Origin: Aquificales bacterium
GTDB lineage: Bacteria > Aquificota > Aquificia > Aquificales > QOAS01
NCBI GenBank assembly: GCA_027035985.1
Contig: JALVTI010000130.1
Location: 1 to 25,364, forward strand
Direction: 5' to 3'
Length of the DNA: 25,364 bases
The notes under the pieces are model-generated. The model ran no database searches. It worked only from the letters and a program-made list of their open reading frames with translations, and had not been told where the DNA came from. Position numbers and translations under genes: made by a program. Of the stretch, positions 6,807 through 14,580 are shown one piece after another; the stretch's first letter is position 1, and each line of letters opens with the position of its first letter.

Positions 6807-7937
6807 ATGCACAACCTTAGAATGGCTGAATCGGTTTGTGAGGGACATCCCGACAAACTTGCAGACCTTATAGCCGACAAATTACTCGACGCCTGTTTGG
6901 AAAAAGACCCCTTTGCCCGCTCCTCTTTTGAAATAATGGTCACCACCGGGTTGGTAATAGTTAGCGGTGAACTATCCACAGAAGCATTTATAGATATTCA
7001 AAGAATTGTTAGGGGAACAATTAAAGAAGTCGGTTATACGGAACCCGATTTAGGTTTCGATGCGGATACCTGCGGAGTTATCCAAACTATAGACGAACAG
7101 AGTCCCGAAATAGCTTTAGGGGTTTCTTCGGAAGGGGCAGGGGATACCGCCATAGTGGTGGGATACGCCACCCGAGAAGCGCCAAACCTGATGCCTTGGC
7201 CTATAACCATAGCGCATAAGATAACCAAAACCGTTAGCGAATATAGAAAGATAGGTAAACTGCCGTTTTTACGACCCGATGGCAAATGTTTAGTCGTTAT
7301 GGATTACCAAAACGGCAAACCTCAAAAAATTGAAGCCGTATATCTATACGTTCAACACGACCCGGATATTGGTTTAAAGCAATTGCGAAATCTTTTGACG
7401 GAAGAGGTTGTATTAAAGGCTTTGCCCGGTCATCTGCTGTCTCCCTCCACAAGGATAGAGGTTAACCCGAGTGGGAGGTTTGTTTTCGGGGGTCCCGCCG
7501 CCGATACCGGTTTGACCGGGAGGAAAATCATCAGCGATGCTTACGGGGATATAGGTTTCTCCGGAGGTAGCGCCTTTTCGGGAAAAGACCCTACCAAGAC
7601 CGACCGCGCCGGTTCCTATGTGGCGCGCTATATAGCAAAAAATATAGTTGCTTCGGGTATAGCCGATAAATGTTTAGTGCAAATCGGTTACGCCTTTGGA
7701 ATTTCCGAACCCGTTGCGTTCGATATAGAAACCTTCGGGACCGAAAGGGTGGATAAGGGAAAACTAATAGAGGTGGCAAAGGAGATATTTCCATTAAAAC
7801 CGCTTGATATTATTGAATATTTCGATTTGAAAAAACCTATCTATGCGAAAACGGCTGTTTACGGACAGTTTGGTAAGGAGAATTTACCTTGGGAAAAAAC
7901 GGATAAAGTGGGTGAACTAAAGGAAAAACTTCTTTAG
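6807..7937 (+). CDS. metK: S-adenosylmethionine synthetase (divergent motif)
   Basis: MetK (376 residues) makes S-adenosylmethionine from methionine and ATP. It aligns along its full length with bacterial MetK. Active-site residues are kept: H14, D16 and K17 in CEGHPDK, E42 in SFEIMVTTG, D113, the segment GLTGRKII and SAFSGKDPTK, and the C-terminal PWEKTDK. Two normally invariant glycine-rich stretches differ: the usual GAGDQG is GAGDTA (110-115), and GGGAFSGKD is GGSAFSGKD. The usual GGPxGDxGLTG is GGPAADTGLTG. So this is a divergent but probably active enzyme. No Shine-Dalgarno site lies at a useful distance before the ATG. It ends overlapping bamA, convergent, by 4 bases. Confidence 0.92.
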   Translation: MHNLRMAESVCEGHPDKLADLIADKLLDACLEKDPFARSSFEIMVTTGLVIVSGELSTEAFIDIQRIVRGTIKEVGYTEPDLGFDADTCGVIQTIDEQSPEIALGVSSEGAGDTAIVVGYATREAPNLMPWPITIAHKITKTVSEYRKIGKLPFLRPDGKCLVVMDYQNGKPQKIEAVYLYVQHDPDIGLKQLRNLLTEEVVLKALPGHLLSPSTRIEVNPSGRFVFGGPAADTGLTGRKIISDAYGDIGFSGGSAFSGKDPTKTDRAGSYVARYIAKNIVASGIADKCLVQIGYAFGISEPVAFDIETFGTERVDKGKLIEVAKEIFPLKPLDIIEYFDLKKPIYAKTAVYGQFGKENLPWEKTDKVGELKEKLL

Positions 7938-7943
7938 AAGAAG
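7924..7943 (-). terminator. Weak possible terminator of bamA
   Basis: A perfect inverted repeat CTTCTT/AAGAAG (7929-7934 with 7938-7943) covers both overlapping stop codons of metK and bamA. Read on the minus strand it is followed by TTTTT (7928-7924). The stem is AT-rich and short, so this is tentative. Confidence 0.3.
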
Positions 7944-10270
7944 GAACCGATTATTAAGTGAATTCTAAACTTGTTGGTATCCCCTTCAACCTTTTTCAAT
8001 TTCCACGCAAAGTCCAGTTTTATAGGAGCCATTGGGGTGATAAACCTCAAACCGAAACCTACACCCGCCTTTACATCGTTAAAGGCGTCTTTCCAAGAAT
8101 TTACCCCATTACCTACATCTAAGAAGGTTCCTATATAAAAACTGTTCTCCTTGATGGGGTAATCCGCCTCAAAGGATACCGCCCACATTCGGTTAGCCCC
8201 TATGGGGTCTCCCGTATTGGGGTCTACGGGACCCGCATAGCCGTATTTGTAACCCCTAATGGTGTAATCCCCACCCACAAAGAACCTCTCGTCGATGGGA
8301 GTTATTCCCGCACCCCCCCAAGGGCTTATTGTTCCTATTTGACCTCTAATCGAAAGAATTGTTCCCGTATCCCATATGGGGTCTTTTTGATAATAGGAGC
8401 CCCTCAAAGTGGTTTTTATAAATTTCTCATCCCCTCCGAGGATACCCCCAAATTTCTCATTCAAGGCAAAATATGAACCCTCCGAGGGAAAAATATAATT
8501 ATCCCTCGTATCCCTATTGATTCCGAATCTCAATATGGTTGCACTGTTAAATTGAGCCGATTCCTTGACATAAATAGATGCATCGGGGGAAATATCGGAG
8601 TAATTGATGGATTGGAGGTCTAAACCTATATGCCAATTCCAATAGTGCCAAAAACGACGGGTTAGGGTTGTGCTTATACCTTTGTACGAAACGTTATAGG
8701 TGTCGTAATCGTGACTGCTACTATATGCTGAGAAATTTAAATCTTGGGGTTCGTTTAAAAACCATTTCCTCGTGTAGGAAAAGCTGTAATTCTTGGCAAA
8801 TTCTCCCCACGACAGGTTTAGTGAAACTATATCACCCGTTCCAAGGAAATTACCCTTCCTTAGAGATACGAATCCGGATATACCGCTGGTTTCGCTATAA
8901 CCTATTCCCACCGAAAATTGTCCCGTAAATCTCTCCTTAACCTTTACAACCGTCTTCGCATATTCGGGGGATAGCAATACCGGTTTTATCTCTACACCGG
9001 CGTAGTATCCGAGACGCTCAACCCAAATTTTAGACCATTTTATTCTCTCTTCGGTTATAAGGTCCCCCTCGTGAACCTCCAACTCCCTCCTGATTACGTA
9101 ATCCCTCGTTTCGTAATTACCTTTAATTTCCGTCCATCTGTCGTAGGTTGGCGGACTTTCCTCAATCCTTACGAGGATATTGACAACCTTCTTTTCCCTG
9201 TCGGGTTTTATATCTATATAGACCCTTGTAAAGTAAAGTCCCAGATTCTTGTACTTTTGGAGGATTTCCCTTTTTAAAAGTTCGACCAATTTTTGGTCAA
9301 AATATCCGTTTTCCTTTTTCAGCTTTTCAAAAAATTCATCGGTAAGTTCCTTATATCCGAAATAGGTATTACCCTCCAATATAACTTTTCCAACTTTGTA
9401 TCTTTTGCCTTCGTGGATATAGAGGGTTATTTTTACCCCCCCTTCGGGGGAAGTTTTCACCTCATATTTTTCTACTTTCCCTTCTAAGAAACCCTTACTT
9501 TTTAAAAACCTATTGATACTCTCTATATCGTGCTTTAAAACCAGAGGCGAATATGGAGGGTGGAACCTCAAAAGGAAAATATTGGGCTCTTCTAGTTCCA
9601 TTACATCTTTTATTTCGTCACTGTTCAAATACTTTAAACCTTTTATAGTGATTTCTTCGACATATTGGGGTTTACCCTCATCTATATAAAAAACCAATTT
9701 GGAAGCACCCTTGATGGGAATTATTCTGTAATGAACCTTTACATTGGGATAACCAGCAATTGCGTAGCGGAGCTTTATCTTCCGCACCATGTTTTCAATT
9801 TCTTGTACCGTCAAAGGATGCCCTATGGGGACAAGTTTCTTTAGCTGAAGCTTTTCCTCAACGGCGGGACCCGATATGTAGCCGGTTTGTTGCTCCAAAA
9901 GCTCCTGTGGATTTTTGGGAATTCCCAATATTCTCCTAAGTTCTTCCTCAGATATTTCCCGATTTCCGACAAATTCGACGTCGTAAACTATCGGTAGGTC
10001 TTTCACCTTTACCAAAAGGCTTAAACCCTCTTTAGGATTCTCCTCCTTGTAGATACCTATATATTCGAAACTCCCCGTGGAGTAAGCTTTTTTAATTGAC
10101 CTATAAATGTAGTCGGGAGAAAAGACGATACCCTTGTGGAGGTTTAAAAGTTTTAAAACCTCCCTATCGGTTAAATACTTATTTCCCTCTACCTTTATGG
10201 AAGAAATTACTTCCTCCGCCAAAAGGGGGATAGGTGAAAATAAGGCGGACAGAAAGAGGATTTTTAAGAT
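7934..10270 (-). CDS. bamA: Outer membrane protein assembly factor BamA
   Basis: BamA is the Omp85-family barrel that inserts beta-barrel proteins into the outer membrane. After a hydrophobic leader (LKILFLSALFSPIPLLA then EE) there are about five POTRA repeats, recognisable by lines such as ISSIKVEGNKYL, VYDVEFVGNREI, VEEITIKGLKYL and VGKVILEGNTYF. These are followed by a C-terminal barrel with the conserved IRGYKYG loop motif and a final phenylalanine. The start is uncertain: no ATG, GTG or TTG exists in frame near the leader. ATC at 10270, just before the clpC stop, would give a good 18-residue signal peptide and has AGAGG about 10 bases upstream; the first TTG (10222) would delete the signal. 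It overlaps the last codons of clpC in the -1 frame, indicating co-transcription and probable translational coupling. Confidence 0.88.
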   Translation of the reverse strand: MLKILFLSALFSPIPLLAEEVISSIKVEGNKYLTDREVLKLLNLHKGIVFSPDYIYRSIKKAYSTGSFEYIGIYKEENPKEGLSLLVKVKDLPIVYDVEFVGNREISEEELRRILGIPKNPQELLEQQTGYISGPAVEEKLQLKKLVPIGHPLTVQEIENMVRKIKLRYAIAGYPNVKVHYRIIPIKGASKLVFYIDEGKPQYVEEITIKGLKYLNSDEIKDVMELEEPNIFLLRFHPPYSPLVLKHDIESINRFLKSKGFLEGKVEKYEVKTSPEGGVKITLYIHEGKRYKVGKVILEGNTYFGYKELTDEFFEKLKKENGYFDQKLVELLKREILQKYKNLGLYFTRVYIDIKPDREKKVVNILVRIEESPPTYDRWTEIKGNYETRDYVIRRELEVHEGDLITEERIKWSKIWVERLGYYAGVEIKPVLLSPEYAKTVVKVKERFTGQFSVGIGYSETSGISGFVSLRKGNFLGTGDIVSLNLSWGEFAKNYSFSYTRKWFLNEPQDLNFSAYSSSHDYDTYNVSYKGISTTLTRRFWHYWNWHIGLDLQSINYSDISPDASIYVKESAQFNSATILRFGINRDTRDNYIFPSEGSYFALNEKFGGILGGDEKFIKTTLRGSYYQKDPIWDTGTILSIRGQIGTISPWGGAGITPIDERFFVGGDYTIRGYKYGYAGPVDPNTGDPIGANRMWAVSFEADYPIKENSFYIGTFLDVGNGVNSWKDAFNDVKAGVGFGLRFITPMAPIKLDFAWKLKKVEGDTNKFRIHLIIGSFF

Positions 10271-12720
10271 AAAGTTGGAGCCTCTTCTTTGGGTTCTTCC
10301 TGTTGTTTTTTCCTTTTTTGGGCTTTTTTGATGTAAGGTTTGCCCTGTTTGTTGACCTTTAATTCCACAACATCCACATCTTTCAAAGTTCCCCTTAGAA
10401 TTTCTTCCGCTATCAGTTCTTCCACTTCCTTCTGCAGACCCCTTTTGATGCTCCTCGCCCCATATTCCGGTTGATAGTATTTGTCGATGAGCCAATCGAC
10501 GAAACTTTTGTGGAGTTTGACCTTTATCCCCCATTCCTTTAACCCTTCGTTTATCTCTTTGAGATGTAAGTCAATAATTTTAGCCACCGCCTCACGGCTC
10601 AAAGGTTTGAAGACTATAATGTCGTCGAGGCGGTTTAAGAATTCGGGGGTGAAGTATTTTTTCACCTGGTCCATTACATTCTTTTTCATTGCGTCGTATT
10701 CGATTAATCCGCTCTCCTGTTCAAAACCGACCTTTCCCCTTTCCGATATCAACCTAGCTCCGAGGTTGGAGGTCATGATAATAATGGTGTTGCTAAAGTC
10801 TACCGTCCTTCCGAAGGAGTCGGTTAGTCGTCCGTCGTCAAATATTTGTAGGAACAAATTGAATACGTCGGGATGAGCCTTTTCAACCTCGTCGAGTAGT
10901 ATTACGGAATAGGGTCTCCGCCTGACCGCTTCCGTCAGTTGTCCCCCCTCTTCGTATCCCACATAACCGGGAGGTGCTCCAACCAATTTGGAAACGGTAT
11001 ATTTTTCCATAAATTCCGACATATCGAATCTGATTAGTGCCTCTTCGCTACCGAAGAGATATTCGGCGAGAGCTTTGGCGGTTTCGGTTTTACCCACACC
11101 GGTGGGTCCCAGGAACATAAAAACACCGATAGGTCTTTTCTTTCTGTGCAAACCTATCCTCGAACGTCTCAACGCCTTGGCTATCCTCTCAATGGCGTGG
11201 TCTTGTTCGAGAACACGTTTTTTGAGTTCATTCTCTATATGTAGGAGTTTTTCAATTTCGCTTTGGGTCAACCTCTTAACCGGGACGCCCGTCCAGCGGG
11301 AAATAACTTCCGCTATATCGTCGACTGTAACCTTGGGTTTATTCTTTTCCAAATCCTCTTTCCATTTATTTTTGAGTTCCTCATATTGGGTGCGGAGTTT
11401 GAGTTCTTTATCCCTTATTTGGATAGCCCTTTCGTAATCCTGTTCCTCTACAGCTTTTCTCTTTTCCTCCTCGAGTTGCTTAATTTCTTCTTCCAATTTT
11501 TTCAGTTCGGGGGGGAGTTCGTAACTGCGCATTTTTACCAAAGCGCCGGCTTCGTCTATAACGTCGATAGCTTTATCGGGAAGCTGTCTGTCGTTTATAT
11601 ACTTTTCGGAAAGCTCTACAGCCTTTTCGAGGGCATCGAGGGTATATTCCACCCCGTGGAAGTTTTCAAATCTATCCTTTAATCCCAAAACTATCTTTTT
11701 GGCATCTTCTACCGAGGGGGCGTTAACCATTACCGGTTGGAATCTCCTCTCCAAAGCTCCGTCCTTTTCTATGTGTTTGCGGTATTCATCTATAGTGGTG
11801 GCGCCTATTATCTGTATTTCCCCCCTTGCAAGGGCGGGTTTTAGCATATTGGAAGCGTCTATAGAACCTTCGGCACTTCCCGCGCCCACTATTGTGTGAA
11901 GTTCATCTATAAAGAGAATGATGTTTTTATTCTTTTCCAATTCCTTGAGGATATTTTTTAATCTCTCTTCGAATTGTCCCCTGTATTTGGTTCCGGCTAC
12001 AACCGCAGCCATATCGAGGGCTACTATCCTCTTGTTCTTTAAAGGTTCGGGAACTTTACCCTCCACTATACGTTGGGCTAAACCTTCCACAATGGCAGTT
12101 TTTCCGACACCGGGTTCCCCTATAAGAACGGGATTGTTTTTTCTTCTCCTCATTAGGATTTGGATAACCCGCTCTATTTCCTTATCCCTTCCAATAACGG
12201 GGTCTAGTTTTTTCTCCCTGGCAAGTTGGGTTAAATCCTTTCCGTATTTATCCAAGTTGGGAGTGGGAGCCGCCTTTTTTTGCTCCTGTTCCGGTATCTC
12301 GCCGAGTAGATGCAGGATTTCCCTCCTTACGGAATATTCGTCCAAACCGAAACTTCTCAATACCTTTCCGCCGAGACCGGTCTTTTCCCTTACGATAGCC
12401 AGGAGGAGGTGTTCGGTTCCAACAAAGGGGTGGTGTAATATGCGGGATTCCTCAACCGCCAGTTCTATAACCCTTTTCGCATCGGGCGAAAATAGTACTT
12501 CCCCTTTAAAATTCCCCTGGGTCATTTGGGCTTCAAGTGTTCTCTTTACCTTCTCAACGCTCAATCCAAACTTGGACAAAACCAGGGAGGTAATCTCGTC
12601 GTTTTCGAGAAGAGCCAATAGAAGATGCTCGCTACCCAAATAGTGATGCCCGTAATTAGCCGCTATATCTTTTGCTTTCAATATAATTTGTCTTGCTTTA
12701 TCTGTAAACTTGTCAAACAT
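10264..12720 (-). CDS. clpC: ATP-dependent Clp protease ATPase subunit ClpC
   Basis: ClpC (818 residues) is a hexameric AAA+ unfoldase that feeds substrates to ClpP in the cytoplasm. Order of domains: a double Clp-N repeat (about 1-145), AAA1 with Walker A GEPGVGKT (about 201-208) and Walker B ILFIDELH, a coiled-coil middle domain containing a UVR-like segment (about 405-460), then AAA2 with Walker A GPTGVGKT (about 538-545) and VILLDEVEKAHPD. The KVGF loop (about 663-666) is the ClpP-docking tripeptide region, so this is ClpC rather than ClpB. The start is decided by the ribosome site AGGAGG (minus strand, 12736-12731), which lies 10 bases before the ATG at 12720 but only 1 base before the ATG at 12729. 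The Lys-rich tail contains three A6 runs. No clpP is in the window. Confidence 0.94.
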   Translation of the reverse strand: MFDKFTDKARQIILKAKDIAANYGHHYLGSEHLLLALLENDEITSLVLSKFGLSVEKVKRTLEAQMTQGNFKGEVLFSPDAKRVIELAVEESRILHHPFVGTEHLLLAIVREKTGLGGKVLRSFGLDEYSVRREILHLLGEIPEQEQKKAAPTPNLDKYGKDLTQLAREKKLDPVIGRDKEIERVIQILMRRRKNNPVLIGEPGVGKTAIVEGLAQRIVEGKVPEPLKNKRIVALDMAAVVAGTKYRGQFEERLKNILKELEKNKNIILFIDELHTIVGAGSAEGSIDASNMLKPALARGEIQIIGATTIDEYRKHIEKDGALERRFQPVMVNAPSVEDAKKIVLGLKDRFENFHGVEYTLDALEKAVELSEKYINDRQLPDKAIDVIDEAGALVKMRSYELPPELKKLEEEIKQLEEEKRKAVEEQDYERAIQIRDKELKLRTQYEELKNKWKEDLEKNKPKVTVDDIAEVISRWTGVPVKRLTQSEIEKLLHIENELKKRVLEQDHAIERIAKALRRSRIGLHRKKRPIGVFMFLGPTGVGKTETAKALAEYLFGSEEALIRFDMSEFMEKYTVSKLVGAPPGYVGYEEGGQLTEAVRRRPYSVILLDEVEKAHPDVFNLFLQIFDDGRLTDSFGRTVDFSNTIIIMTSNLGARLISERGKVGFEQESGLIEYDAMKKNVMDQVKKYFTPEFLNRLDDIIVFKPLSREAVAKIIDLHLKEINEGLKEWGIKVKLHKSFVDWLIDKYYQPEYGARSIKRGLQKEVEELIAEEILRGTLKDVDVVELKVNKQGKPYIKKAQKRKKQQEEPKEEAPTLS

Positions 12721-12789
12721 TCCAGCCATCCCTCCTACAAGGATACTAAAGTTTTAATGTAGGAAACAAAGGGGTCTTCCACTCGAAGG

Positions 12790-12807
12790 TTAATCAGATG
12801 AGATTAA
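12790..12807. promoter_or_regulatory. Inverted repeat in the clpC upstream region, possible operator
   Basis: TTAATC and GATTAA are perfect 6-base arms separated by 6 bases. Read on the minus strand the arm overlaps the candidate -10 (ATTAAT), with TTTACA 18 bases upstream as a possible -35. The remainder of the 253-base gap between pepA and clpC (12721-12973) is AT-rich with no recognisable gene. Confidence 0.3.
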
Positions 12808-12973
12808 TCCTACTACAAATTTTGGTTGTAAACCTTTCAAGCCTTATAAGGTTATTATTAAGTAATTTAAAACTTTAAGTGGCGATAGTATTATCTCCCT
12901 ACTAAAAGAGGAATCTAAAAAACTTCACCAAACTAAAGGGTTTAAAAGAAAAGAATATCGATAAGGGGAAAGA

Positions 12974-14458
12974 TTAATCTTCCTTATCCTCTTTTAGGAT
13001 AAATTCGACCGCAGTCCTGACGCCGAAGCCCGTTCCCCCGGTCTTGGGATGCCAGAGATAGGGTTTTCTAGCCCAAGCGGGACCCGCTATATCTATGTGT
13101 ATCCAGGGAATCTGTTTTCCATCTTTTTCGCCCACGAACTCCTGGAGGAACATCGCGGCGGTTATAGCCCCGCCGTAGCGGGATTTCCCGAGGTTGGATA
13201 TATCGGCTATATCGCTCTTTATCTCCTCCCTCAGAAGCTCGTCGTCGAGGGGTAGCTGCCACATGCGTTCGCCCGTCTTTTTGGTCAGCTCGAGGTATTG
13301 GTCGATAAACTCCTGCTCGTTTCCAAAAATTCCTGCGGTATACTCCCCGAGGGCGACCACGCAGGCGCCGGTGAGGGTAGCCATATCGACAATCTTGTCC
13401 GGCTGCTGTTCGCTCGCGTAGGTTAGAACATCCCCCAAGGTAATCCTTCCCTCGGCGTCGGTGTTTCCAACCTCTACGGTTTTGCCGTTTCTCATTCTAA
13501 TAACGTCGTCGGGGCGGTAGGAGTTGCCGTCGGGCATATTTTCGGCGGCGCCTACAAAGCCGTGAATCTCAACATTTTCGGGTGCCAATCCCAACTTTTT
13601 CAGTTCCCCGAGGGCTTTGAAAACACCCAAAACCGCACAGGCGCCCGCCTTATCCATTTTCATGGTCTTCATAAACTGTTCCGGTTTGATGTTGAGACCC
13701 CCGCTGTCGAAGGTTAGACCTTTACCAACAAAGGCGAGCTTTTTCTTCGCCTCCCCTTGGGGTTTATACCTTATGTGGATAAACCTCGGTTTTACGGCGC
13801 TTCCCTTACCCACCGCCCAGAGACCGGGCATCTCCTTTTCGACCCAACAGGGGTCTTTTATATCAATCTCAAACCCGTATTGGTCGGCTATCTCTTTCGC
13901 AATTTTTGCAAAGGTTTCGGGATTTATCTCGTTGGGGGGAGTGTTCACCAAATCCCTCGCGAAGTTTTGCGCCTCGGCTAAAACCTTTCCGAGTAAAACG
14001 GCTTTTTCATCGGCGTTGGCGTATTCGACAACCTCCAAGCCTTTGTAGTCGTTCTCCTCCTTTTTGGTCTTGTATTTGTCGAACTTGTAGGTTCCGAGAA
14101 CCACACCCTCGGCGCAGGCTTGGGAGCAAATCTCCTTTTTGACGTTTATCAAGACCTTTCTATTTTTGTCCCTTTCGAGCCTTTGGGCTACCTTTGCGGC
14201 TACCTCCCTCGCCACGGTGCGGTTTACCTTATCCCTTTTACCCAAACCGGCGAGGTAGACCCTTTTAAATTCGAAACCGCTAACGGGAACTTTGATTATT
14301 TCACCCTTTTTGGCTTTGAAGTTTTCCTCCTCCATAAAGGGTTTTACCCTTTCCAACACCTCTTGGGGGAGGTCTTCGGTCTCACCCTCGAAGAGGAAAA
14401 AGACAACCGCATCCCCCTTATAGTTTTTCCAATCGTTTTTAAAGACTTTCACTTCCAT
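12974..14458 (-). CDS. pepA: Leucyl aminopeptidase (cytosol aminopeptidase, M17)
   Basis: PepA (494 residues from the chosen start) is a hexameric two-metal M17 aminopeptidase that removes N-terminal residues from peptides; in some bacteria it also binds DNA. The C-terminal catalytic domain shows all key elements: K246 and D251 in VGKGLTFDSGG, K258, D269 in MKMDKAG, and the family signature NTDAEGRITL with D334, E336 and R338. The N-terminal domain spans about residues 1-150. The ATG at 14458 gives a standard N-terminus; a TTG at 14509 would add 17 unusual residues. There is no ribosome site before 14458, but TATATT (minus strand, 14473-14468) ends 10 bases upstream. The gene is divergent from the rel gene. 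Confidence 0.94.
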   Translation of the reverse strand: MEVKVFKNDWKNYKGDAVVFFLFEGETEDLPQEVLERVKPFMEEENFKAKKGEIIKVPVSGFEFKRVYLAGLGKRDKVNRTVAREVAAKVAQRLERDKNRKVLINVKKEICSQACAEGVVLGTYKFDKYKTKKEENDYKGLEVVEYANADEKAVLLGKVLAEAQNFARDLVNTPPNEINPETFAKIAKEIADQYGFEIDIKDPCWVEKEMPGLWAVGKGSAVKPRFIHIRYKPQGEAKKKLAFVGKGLTFDSGGLNIKPEQFMKTMKMDKAGACAVLGVFKALGELKKLGLAPENVEIHGFVGAAENMPDGNSYRPDDVIRMRNGKTVEVGNTDAEGRITLGDVLTYASEQQPDKIVDMATLTGACVVALGEYTAGIFGNEQEFIDQYLELTKKTGERMWQLPLDDELLREEIKSDIADISNLGKSRYGGAITAAMFLQEFVGEKDGKQIPWIHIDIAGPAWARKPYLWHPKTGGTGFGVRTAVEFILKEDKED

Positions 14459-14580
14459 AGGAATAGGAATATAAGACCCCTCGCTTGGACTCTTTATTCC
14501 CCTCCTCAAATTGTTAAGTTTCGGTTAATCAACCCAAAAGGGGTAGGTGTAAACCTAAGAAATTAAGTAGATTTTAATCT

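Noticed and set aside
9071..9487. Plus-strand open frames opposite bamA
   Set aside because: Short, aromatic-rich frames antisense to the POTRA region, with no ribosome site or recognisable domain.
10300..10345. Programmed -1 frameshift joining ClpC to BamA at the A6 runs
   Set aside because: The -1 frame does continue into bamA, but a ClpC-BamA fusion would bury the signal peptide inside a cytoplasmic ATPase, so it makes no biological sense. Poly-A is also expected in a Lys-rich tail.
11263..12643. Plus-strand open frames opposite clpC
   Set aside because: Up to 241 codons long, but Phe/Ser-rich and fully antisense to a conserved gene. Codon bias of clpC explains them.
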